A stretch of DNA of 64,000 bases from Saccharothrix syringae (GTDB taxonomy: Bacteria; Actinomycetota; Actinomycetes; Mycobacteriales; Pseudonocardiaceae), in assembly GCF_009498035.1 (NCBI RefSeq), contig NZ_CP034550.1, positions 7,564,001 through 7,628,000 on the forward strand, read 5' to 3'. The notes beneath the pieces were generated by a model. It saw only the letters and a program-made list of their open reading frames with translations, did no database searches and was not told the DNA's origin. Within the stretch, counting starts at the first letter, position 1, and each line of letters begins with the position of its first letter. Below, in pieces: positions 50,611 to 64,000 of this stretch. A program made the position numbers and the translations under genes.

Positions 50611-51013
50611 GGGCCCGTTCTACCCCACCGGCGGCACGGCGGGGCGACAGGCCCGTGAAAAACACTCGAAGTGAACAGGGCTCATAAATACTCGCCCACT
50701 ATTCCGGGCATCCCCTCCGCGGGGAATGCGTTGCGCGGAACGCCCCACCCCGTCACCGGACCAGACCACGCGCACATCGGTGCGTAATCACCGCGCACGG
50801 CCGTGCTCGTATCAACGGGGACGAGGCAACTCCACTGGCGGCTTGCCGATTCCCCCGCCGGCTTGGCACCCTCGAACCAGGCGCTTGGTGAAGCCCGTCC
50901 GAAATCCCCACCGGACCGGCGGGTCGCGCAGCCCGTGAACACTTCTCCGCGCATTACCGGGTCCGCAGCAATGACCTCGTTCGCTCGAAACCGCCGGCCG
51001 GGGGGCGTCCGCC
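50611..51013. promoter_or_regulatory. Divergent region between biotin importer and RHS genes
   Basis: About 400 bases with no supported gene. Two symmetric elements: AACACTCGAAGTGAA (50661-50675, arms CACT/AGTG) 51 bases upstream of the EcfT start, a candidate biotin-regulator site, and GCACGGCCGTGC (50795-50806), a perfect 12-base palindrome nearer the RHS gene. Neither matches a consensus I can name with confidence. Confidence 0.4.
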
Positions 51014-54000
51014 ATGAATTCGTTCTTCACGCAGGCCACCAACTTCGGCAGCGCGGTGTCCGGCGGTGTCGACCCCCGCACGGGGCTGTTCAACGCCCGG
51101 CTCGCGCTGGGCGAGATCGTCGGCAACCGCAACCTCGGCCCGTCGCTGCCGCTGGTCCTGGGCTACTCGCCGCTCACCTCGGCCGACGTCGGCTTCGGGC
51201 GGGGCGTCTCACCCGGGCTGACCACCTACGACACCGACGACCGGCTGCTGGTGCTGTCCACCGGCGAGCAGTACAAGATCCAGGAGACCGCCACGAACGT
51301 GGTGCTGCGGCAGCACAAGCTGGACACCGTCCACGTCACCAAGGACCGGGACTCCTACCGGATCGCCCACAAGTCCGGCGACGTGGAGGTCCTGACCGGC
51401 CCCCGGAACGCGGTCAAGCTCAAGGTGCCGACCGCCCTGCTCACCCCCTCCGGCCACGGCCTGACCCTGACGTGGGACTTCAGCGGTCCGCAGCCGCGCC
51501 TCCAACAAATCCGGGACGAGAACGACGTCCTGCTGAGCGTGGACCACACCGCCACGAGCAAGACCACCCTGCACGTCCTGCCCGGCCAACCCGAGGGTTA
51601 CGACGTCGAACTGCGATTCCGCAACGGCCTGCTCGACAGCGCGCACCACCTCGGGCTCGGCGCGGGGACACCGCTGGTGTGGAATTTCACCTACACCCCG
51701 ATGGGGCAGCGCGGTGAATGGGGTTCCTGGCTCACCGGCGTGACCATGCCGGGCGGCATGTCCGAGACCGCCTACTACCGCAACGACGGTCGCGGGCACC
51801 AGTTCCCGGTTTCCGCCGGGCTGCCCGCGCTGCCGTTCGTGGAGCGGTTCACCCAGTCACCGGGCGGCGGGCAGCCGACGGTCGAAACGACCTACAGCTA
51901 CACCGACAACAACTTCCTCGGCGGCCATTCCGGGGTGGGCTGGGATTCCGGCCGGGACAACCTGTACGAGGTCCTGTCCGACTATTCCTACGGCTCCACC
52001 GAATCCCTGGTCTGCGCCGGGCGGACCACGACCACCGTCCGCGAGTACGACCGGTACCACCTGCAAACGGCCGAGACGACGCGGCGGAACGGCTGCTCCC
52101 GCGGCGTCGCGATCGACTACCACGCGGTGGTCGGCCGGCCGTTCGACCAGCAGCCCGCCCAGTTCCAGCTCCCGAAGAAGCGCACGGTCACCTGGACCGA
52201 CGACCGGCGGCAGACGCGCGACGAGGTCACGCTGACCGGCTTCGACGCGGCGGGCAACCCGCAGAGCAGGACCGAGCCCGACGGCACCGCGACCGCGTGG
52301 GAGTACTACCCGGCGGGCGGCAGCGGCGACGACTGCCCGCCCGAGCCCAACGGGTTCACCCGCCTGCTCGCCGCCGTCACCCGGACACCGCCGCCCACCG
52401 ACTTCGACGCGCCCGTCCACCGCACGTCCTACCGCTACGCGGCGCACCGGGGCACGCCGGACTCCCGGGTGGGCACCGCCGTGCTGAAGTCCGCGGAGCT
52501 GCACCACGCCGACGACGAGCCGCTGCACCGGAAGGACTTCACCTACGGCACCTCGGGCCCGGAGTTCGGCCGCGTCACCGGCGTGGTCGAGACCGAGTAC
52601 GCGGGCGACGGCACGCCCTACGCCGCGACGCACGCCTTCGGCTTCTCGGTGCGCGGGGACGCGCTGCTCCAGACCCACTCGGTGACGACGCACGACCGGC
52701 TCACCACGACCCGGTCGGAGACGCGCTCGCGGTTCACCGGGCGCCTGCGGTCCACCACCGACCCGCAGGCCAACGTCACCACCGCGACCTACGACGGCCT
52801 GGGCCGCCTGCTGACGCGCACCCTGAACCCGGACACCCCCTACCAGGCCGTGGAGAGCCGCGCCTACGCGATGGGCGGCGACGCGCCGTTCGTCGTGACG
52901 ACCGCGGACGCGCTGGGCAACCAGCTGCGCGAGAGCCTCGACGGCGCCGGCCGGCCGATCCGGCGGGAGCGCCGGGACGTCGACGGCGACGGCGCCTGGT
53001 ACACCGTCCAGGAACTCGGCTACGACGAGCAGGGCCGCGTGTCGTCGATCTCGGACCGGGACCACGTGCGCGGCGGCGGCGCGATCGGGCTGGTCCGGAC
53101 CTTCGCCTACGACGACTGGGGCCTGCTGTCGACCACGACCGGCGACGACGGCACCGGCGAGCTCACCCGGCACGACCCGGTCCGGCGGACGACCACGACC
53201 CAGCTGCTCGGCGGCGGCACGCCGGTGTCGGGCACGGAGGTCACGACCCACGACACCCGGGGCGAGCCGGTGAGCGTGGAGCGGTTCGACCTGGCGGGGG
53301 CCTCCGCGGGCAGGCGCCTGCTGGAGCGCGACGGCTGGGGCAGGCCGCGCCGCGAGACCGACGAGCTCGGGCACGTGACGAGCCACGACTACGACGCGCG
53401 CGACCGGCTCGTCCGGACCACCCTGCCGGATGGCACGCTGATCTCCCGCGAGCACGCGCCCTTCTCCCCCGACGTGCTGATCACCGGCCTCGCCGTGGAC
53501 GGGACGCCCTACGGCGCGCAGCGGTTCGACGGCCTGGGCCGGCTGACCGGCACCACCTCCGGCGGGCGGACCTGGTCGTTCGACTACGCCGCCACCGGCG
53601 ACCCCGTCCCCTCGTCGGTCACCGCGCCCGACGGGCAGCTGCGCACCTACCGGTTCGTCCCGCAGCTCGACAACGCCCTGTCCCAGGTCCAGGCGGGCCC
53701 CGTCACCCAGCGGTTCACCCGCGACCCGGTCACCGGCTCGGTGACCACCGCCCTGGCCGACGGCGCCGCGATCACCCGCGACCACTACCCGTCCGGCCTG
53801 CTGCGCACCGACACCACCAGCCTCCCCGACCAACCCGACGGCACCACGCAGTACGACTACACGGTCAATGGCCTCGACCAGGGCCACACGGGCGTCGACG
53901 GCACCACCGAGCAGATCACCCGGGACGACCACGGCCGGATCTCGGCGGTCACCGACCCGGCCGTGCGGGCGTCGCTGGGCTACGACACCGCCGGCCGCCT

Positions 54001-55903
54001 GACCGGGTGGACGGCCCTGGACCGGCAGTCGGGCCACACCCTGACCACCGCGCTGGACCTGGACGACTTCGGCCGCGAGGTGCGGCGCACCATCACCGAC
54101 GACCGGGGCGCGTCGTGGACGCTCACCCAGGCGTGGCAGGCCGACGACCTGCTGAGCAGGCGGACCTTCTCGCGGGACGGGACGGTGCTGCGGGACGAGT
54201 CCTTCGCCTACGACAGCCGCGGCCGGCTCACCGGGTACACCTGCGACGGGACCTCGCCGCCGCTCGACGAGCACGGCAACGCGGTCACCCGGCAGTCGTT
54301 CACCTACGACGGCCACGGCAACCTCACCCGCTGCGTGACCGAGTTCCCCGGCGGCTCCGACACGGCGACCCACCTGTTCGAGAACCCGGCCGACCCCTGT
54401 CAGCCGACCGGCGTCCGCCACACCCACCCGGCCTACCCCGCCCGGGTCGACCTGCGCTACGACGCGGCCGGGCGACTGGTCGCCGACGACGCCGGGCGCG
54501 CCCTCGCCTACGACGCCCTGGGCCGCCTGCGGTCGGTGGGCCCGGCGAGCCGGTACGGGTACGACCCGCTGAACCGGCTGGTGACCCAGGAGACCGGCGA
54601 CGGCACCAGCGTCCTGCACTACCGGGGCGACACGCTCGCCTCGGTGGTCGAGGGCGACCGGCGGACCCGCCTGCTCCAGCTCGACCAGGCGTGCGTGGCC
54701 CAGCGCAGCGAGGGGGCACGGGCCGAGACCCGGCTGTTCGGGACGGACGGCAAGCGGACGGTGCTGGTGGCCGGCACCGGCGGGCAGCACGAGGAGTACG
54801 CCTACACCGCGTACGGCAGTCGCTCGGTGTCGAGGACCGCCGACGCTGCGGGGGCCAGCGCGCTGGGGTACGACGGCGAGCGGGTCGACCCGGCGCTCGG
54901 GTGGTCCTACCTGGGCAACGGCTACCGCGCCTACTCCCCCGCGCTGATGCGGTTCACCGCGCCCGACAGCGAGAGCCCGTTCGGGGCGGGCGGGATCAAC
55001 CCGTACGCGTACTGCCTGGGCGACCCGGTGAACCGGGTCGACCCGTCCGGGCACCTGAGCTGGCAGGCGTGGCTGGCCATCGGCCTGGGCGTCGCGGGCC
55101 TGGCGCTGACCGTGGTGACCGGCGGCCTGGCGATCGCGGCGGCGGGCGGGGTGGTGGCCGCGGTGAGCGCGGCCTCGACGACCACGCTGGTGGTCGGCGC
55201 CCTCGGCGTCGCGTCGGACGTGACCGCGATCGTCGGCGGCGCGCTGGAGGAGGCGTCGCCCAAGGCGTCGTCGGTCCTGGGGTGGGTCTCCCTCGGCACC
55301 GGCCTCGCCGGGCTCGCCGAGGCCGGGGTCCGGATGGCCGGCCGGCTGTCCGGGCTGGCGCGGCGGTCCCCGGAGCTGGCCGAGGACCTGGGCCGGTCGA
55401 CGAGGTCGGCGCTGCGCTCCCACGACACGGACGTGGTGTGGGCCGAGGTCGTTCCGGACGAGCGCCAGTACGACGACCTGACGAGGTTCAAGTACGTGCG
55501 CAACCGCGGTCGCCGACGCGTGTGGCTCACCAAGTACGCCATCTACGGGGACGCGATCAGGCCGTACGTCGAGAGCGCGCTGCGCCGGAGGCGACCGCTC
55601 ACCATCCTGTCCGGGACGCACGGCGGGACGTTCGGGTACCGGACCACCAGGAGCGCCGCACGCGGGTTCTTCAACGACGACTGGGCCATGGTCAACAGCC
55701 TGCGGGAGCAACGCGGGTTCCCCCGCGGCCTGATCAAGGTCGTCGACACCTCCGGGCTGAGCTGGCGCGGGCTGCGGCGCATCCTGCACGGTGACCGCGA
55801 GGTCATCGCGGCGTTCTGCCACAGCCGCAACGACGTGGCCATCCGGCGGATCCTCGGCCTGGACGCCGACGTCTCGTACGTCCTGGACGAGTGGCTCCAC
55901 TGA
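51014..55903 (+). CDS. RHS-repeat polymorphic toxin
   Basis: 1629 residues from ATG 51014. Begins MNSFFTQATNFGSAVSGGVD, without a signal peptide. The body has many YD/RHS repeats (YDGLGRLLTRTL; YDEQGRVSSI; YDARDRLVRTT; YDALGRLRSV), ending with the core YLGNGYRAYSPALMRFTAPD and DPVNRVDPSGHLSWQAW (~1340). A hydrophobic ~50-residue stretch follows (~1355-1400), then a ~230-residue C-terminal domain that is likely the toxin. In it, TILSGTHGGTFG (His 1536) and VIAAFCHSRND (Cys 1602) resemble the His-Gly and Cys positions of a caspase/CHAT-like fold, but I cannot confirm that. No immunity gene is recognised. Confidence 0.9.
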   Translation: MNSFFTQATNFGSAVSGGVDPRTGLFNARLALGEIVGNRNLGPSLPLVLGYSPLTSADVGFGRGVSPGLTTYDTDDRLLVLSTGEQYKIQETATNVVLRQHKLDTVHVTKDRDSYRIAHKSGDVEVLTGPRNAVKLKVPTALLTPSGHGLTLTWDFSGPQPRLQQIRDENDVLLSVDHTATSKTTLHVLPGQPEGYDVELRFRNGLLDSAHHLGLGAGTPLVWNFTYTPMGQRGEWGSWLTGVTMPGGMSETAYYRNDGRGHQFPVSAGLPALPFVERFTQSPGGGQPTVETTYSYTDNNFLGGHSGVGWDSGRDNLYEVLSDYSYGSTESLVCAGRTTTTVREYDRYHLQTAETTRRNGCSRGVAIDYHAVVGRPFDQQPAQFQLPKKRTVTWTDDRRQTRDEVTLTGFDAAGNPQSRTEPDGTATAWEYYPAGGSGDDCPPEPNGFTRLLAAVTRTPPPTDFDAPVHRTSYRYAAHRGTPDSRVGTAVLKSAELHHADDEPLHRKDFTYGTSGPEFGRVTGVVETEYAGDGTPYAATHAFGFSVRGDALLQTHSVTTHDRLTTTRSETRSRFTGRLRSTTDPQANVTTATYDGLGRLLTRTLNPDTPYQAVESRAYAMGGDAPFVVTTADALGNQLRESLDGAGRPIRRERRDVDGDGAWYTVQELGYDEQGRVSSISDRDHVRGGGAIGLVRTFAYDDWGLLSTTTGDDGTGELTRHDPVRRTTTTQLLGGGTPVSGTEVTTHDTRGEPVSVERFDLAGASAGRRLLERDGWGRPRRETDELGHVTSHDYDARDRLVRTTLPDGTLISREHAPFSPDVLITGLAVDGTPYGAQRFDGLGRLTGTTSGGRTWSFDYAATGDPVPSSVTAPDGQLRTYRFVPQLDNALSQVQAGPVTQRFTRDPVTGSVTTALADGAAITRDHYPSGLLRTDTTSLPDQPDGTTQYDYTVNGLDQGHTGVDGTTEQITRDDHGRISAVTDPAVRASLGYDTAGRLTGWTALDRQSGHTLTTALDLDDFGREVRRTITDDRGASWTLTQAWQADDLLSRRTFSRDGTVLRDESFAYDSRGRLTGYTCDGTSPPLDEHGNAVTRQSFTYDGHGNLTRCVTEFPGGSDTATHLFENPADPCQPTGVRHTHPAYPARVDLRYDAAGRLVADDAGRALAYDALGRLRSVGPASRYGYDPLNRLVTQETGDGTSVLHYRGDTLASVVEGDRRTRLLQLDQACVAQRSEGARAETRLFGTDGKRTVLVAGTGGQHEEYAYTAYGSRSVSRTADAAGASALGYDGERVDPALGWSYLGNGYRAYSPALMRFTAPDSESPFGAGGINPYAYCLGDPVNRVDPSGHLSWQAWLAIGLGVAGLALTVVTGGLAIAAAGGVVAAVSAASTTTLVVGALGVASDVTAIVGGALEEASPKASSVLGWVSLGTGLAGLAEAGVRMAGRLSGLARRSPELAEDLGRSTRSALRSHDTDVVWAEVVPDERQYDDLTRFKYVRNRGRRRVWLTKYAIYGDAIRPYVESALRRRRPLTILSGTHGGTFGYRTTRSAARGFFNDDWAMVNSLREQRGFPRGLIKVVDTSGLSWRGLRRILHGDREVIAAFCHSRNDVAIRRILGLDADVSYVLDEWLH

Positions 55904-55934
55904 ACCATCCCGCCCGAACACGAGGAGACGACCC

Positions 55935-57029
55935 ATGTGGACATCCGTGTCGACGCTGTCGGTAGTGGTCGAGGACGGCAACCAGCAGAGCGACATCTAC
56001 GGCAACTCGCTGAACATGATCGGCGTGGTGATCAGCGTCCAGCCGACCGACGACAACGGCGACCCGGTCGACGTCGACACCGACACCCTGGTCGCGAACA
56101 CCTGGCTCATCGACTACGTCGACGAGTCCACGCTCAACTGGCACGGCTACTCGGACTGGTCCTACACCGACACCCCGAACGAGTTCCACACCATCCCCGG
56201 GGGCGGCTCGCGCGCCGAGGCCGAGGTCTCGGCGCTCGGCATCCCGCAGGTCAAGTTCTACGTGTACTGCTCGACCGACGCCAGGCTGCGCACCAAGTCG
56301 ATCGGCGTCCAGGTCCGGACCGGGTCCGGGGACTACATCAAGAACTCGCAGAACGGCACGTTCCACGGCGCGGTCGAGCTGACCGCGCTGGAGACCTTCT
56401 CCTACCGGCGCGACGACATCAACTGGGAGCACGCGCAGGCGCACACCTACTCCGGTGACGCGTCCATGGTCTACAACTACTACCTGTCCTGCGCGAAGAG
56501 CGGGTTCTACTTCGAGAAGTTCTCGGTCAGCGGCTACTGCTCCCAGAGCGGGTACGAGGGCCTGATCGGCTGGGTGCTGCCGAACTCCTACAAGGACTTC
56601 TACGGCGCCTACGTCTGGTACCAGGACCCGCACACCACGACGACCGAGACCATCATCAACTTCCCCGGCGACTGGTGGGACACCGTGACGGTGTACGACA
56701 AGGACCGGACCACCAACGCCCGGTCCCTGTGCTTCACCTGGGCGTTCAACCGGCACGGCGGCGGCGGGAAGTGGCACATCCCGAACGGGCCGATGACGTA
56801 CTGGTGGCAGTACTACGCCCCGAACGTCACGGTGTACGACCAGTACGGCAACTCGGGCGTGTTCTGGGTGGACGCGCGCAACATCAACCCCAACTACCCC
56901 GACAGCACCCCGGACGAGGCGACGGTCGAGACCGTTGGCGGCCGGTTCACCGTGCACGCGGACCCGCGCGCCACCCACACCGAACTGGACGCGTGGCCCT
57001 CGGGACCGAAGCTCGACATCCACGACTGA
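55935..57029 (+). CDS. Uncharacterised beta-rich protein downstream of the RHS toxin
   Basis: 364 residues from ATG 55935 with GAGGAGACG upstream, 31 bases after the RHS stop. Rich in Tyr, Trp and Asp/Asn (WYQDPHTTTTETIINFPGDW; WAFNRHGGGGKWHIPNGPMT), with no signal peptide and few charged helices, suggesting a beta-sandwich or carbohydrate-binding fold. I do not recognise the family. It differs from typical immunity proteins in size, so it may be a co-exported partner. It ends 13 bases before a convergent MFS gene. Confidence 0.75.
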   Translation: MWTSVSTLSVVVEDGNQQSDIYGNSLNMIGVVISVQPTDDNGDPVDVDTDTLVANTWLIDYVDESTLNWHGYSDWSYTDTPNEFHTIPGGGSRAEAEVSALGIPQVKFYVYCSTDARLRTKSIGVQVRTGSGDYIKNSQNGTFHGAVELTALETFSYRRDDINWEHAQAHTYSGDASMVYNYYLSCAKSGFYFEKFSVSGYCSQSGYEGLIGWVLPNSYKDFYGAYVWYQDPHTTTTETIINFPGDWWDTVTVYDKDRTTNARSLCFTWAFNRHGGGGKWHIPNGPMTYWWQYYAPNVTVYDQYGNSGVFWVDARNINPNYPDSTPDEATVETVGGRFTVHADPRATHTELDAWPSGPKLDIHD

Positions 57030-57042
57030 ACCCGGAACGCCC

Positions 57043-58253
57043 CTACTCCGCCGGCTCGCGGTGGGCGAACGCGCGCAGCGTGGGGTTGAGGGTGGCGAAG
57101 AGGGTGAGCAGCGCGATGCCCGCGGCGCACGCCAGCACCGCCTGCGCCGGGGGCAGCAGCCCCACCAGCACACCGGCCACCGCGGGCGCGGCGACCGCCG
57201 CCGTGCCCAGGGTGACGCCCATGACGCCGCTGAGCCTGCCGCGCAGCCCGTCCGGGGTGAGCAGCAGCTGGTAGGTGGTGATGGTGGTGTTCGCGGTCGG
57301 CGCCAGGAACGCCGCCGCCGCGAACAGGGCGCCCGTCTGGTAGCCCGGTTCGACCACGAGCGCCAGCGGGACCAGGGCGGTGATCGCCCAGAACACGCCG
57401 ACGATCGAGGTGTGCGGCCGCAGCGCCCGGTGCAGGCGGGGCGCCACCAGGGCGCCCAGGACGCCGCCCGCGCCGAGCATGGCCGCCATCACGCCGATCT
57501 GGCCCGAGTCGACGCCGCGCCGCTCCGCGATCGCGATCATCAGCAGGTAGAACGTCTGGAAGAACAGGTTCAGCCCGACCGCGCAGACGGCGACCACCCG
57601 CACCACCGGCTGCCCCCACACCCACCGCAGCCCCTCCCACACCTCGCGGTGCACGCGGGTCACCGGCGCGCGTTCCCGCTCGCGGCGGGGGATGCGCACG
57701 AACAGCAGCGCCAGGAACGTCGCCACGTGCGCCACCGCCTCCACCGCGAACGGCAGCCAGCGGCCCAGGCCGAACAGCACGCCGCCCAGCGCCGTGCCCG
57801 AGAGCTGCCCGACGTAGCCGCGCGCCGCGTTCATGGCCACCGCGTCCGACAGCTGCGACTCGGGCACGACGGCCGGCAGCGCGGCCTCCTCGGCCGGTTC
57901 CGACAGGGCCCGGCAGACCCCGAGCACGACGACGACCAGCGCCACCTGGAACACCGTCGCGAAGCCCCACCACAGGGCGGCGGCCAGGAAGCCCACCGCC
58001 AGCGCCTGCACCACCTCGGCGCCCAGCAGCACGGCCCGGCGGTTCCACCGGTCCACCAGCGCGCCCGCGGGCAGCCCGGCGACGAGCTGCGCGGCGGCGC
58101 CGGCGCCCAGCACGAGGCCGAACGCCGGCGCCGAATCCGTCAGCGCGAGCACCAGCAGCGGCAGCGCGATGGTGGAGGCACTGGAGCCGGCCTCGGACAG
58201 GGCCTGGCCGACCCACAGCAGCCGGTAGTCGCGGTTGCGGGAGAGCGCGATCG

Positions 58254-58257
<4 letters not shown>
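57043..58257 (-). CDS. MFS transporter, likely NRPS product exporter
   Basis: 404 residues from GTG 58257, overlapping the NRPS stop (GTGA). Twelve predicted helices: starts [20 protein letters not shown]; the loop [14 protein letters not shown] is the MFS motif A region. Resembles enterobactin-exporter (EntS)-like MFS proteins of NRPS clusters. Coupling to the NRPS supports export of its peptide product. Confidence 0.9.

Positions 58258-64000
<5,743 letters not shown>

Noticed and set aside
50682..50954. 90-residue minus-strand frame upstream of the biotin importer
   Set aside because: No ribosome site, no domain, and it lies across a divergent promoter region with palindromes.
51718..55794. 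Second long + strand frame and a long minus frame across the RHS gene
   Set aside because: Both lack domains; the RHS frame has YD repeats and the RHS core motif.

Overview
The window is high-GC DNA from a filamentous-actinomycete type genome: many GTG starts, GTGA/ATGA stop-start overlaps, SARP-type regulators, NRPS and RHS genes. The sequence alone does not settle the genus; Pseudonocardiales or Streptomycetales are both reasonable. No tRNA, rRNA, IS element, integrase or CRISPR array was found.

Layout. 1-2.9 kb: end of a VWA-like gene, a divergent PurA-like ligase, a NUDIX/winged-helix regulator with a degenerate Nudix box, and a PRC-barrel gene. 3.7-7.3 kb: a large SARP/ATPase regulator followed by a 40-bp direct-repeat array. 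8.0-35.7 kb: the core of the window, an extracellular contractile injection system (eCIS) locus. It carries tail terminator (DUF4255), AAA+ ATPase, sheath, two tube proteins, LysM hub protein, VgrG-like spike, PAAR tip, gp25-like and gpJ/gp6-like baseplate proteins and a gpI-like protein. Two DUF4157 cargo candidates lie in the middle, one ending in a deaminase-type zinc motif. Also present are a very long disordered protein, two single-span membrane proteins, a propeller lipoprotein, and two LuxR-type regulators at the ends. No tail-fibre gene was seen. The minus-strand genes from sheath to spike are tightly coupled.

35.9-39.4 kb: a gene remnant and a CebEFG-like sugar ABC importer without its ATPase. 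39.5-44.3 kb: two small coupled genes of unknown role and a second SARP regulator, paralogous to the first but with a C-terminal LuxR helix-turn-helix. 44.4-48.5 kb: a paired SMR efflux pump with a divergent TetR and a clear palindromic operator, then an SDR-VOC operon and divergent GntR regulator that share a 19-bp operator. One exact copy of that operator sits inside the TetR coding sequence. 48.7-50.6 kb: a biotin ECF importer (EcfT, BioY, EcfA). 51.0-57.0 kb: an RHS polymorphic toxin with a distinctive C-terminal domain and an uncharacterised partner gene. 57.0-64.0 kb: an MFS exporter coupled to an NRPS that runs off the right edge (A-PCP-C-A-PCP-E).

The most interesting material is the eCIS locus: its DUF4157-deaminase effector, a recurrent VQR motif shared by both cargo candidates and the long disordered protein, an embedded sugar-nucleotide epimerase-like gene, and flanking paralogous SARP regulators. 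The shared GntR operator set is the clearest regulatory signal. Three G-rich 5-bp-period arrays and several tandem repeats in intergenic DNA are also noted.
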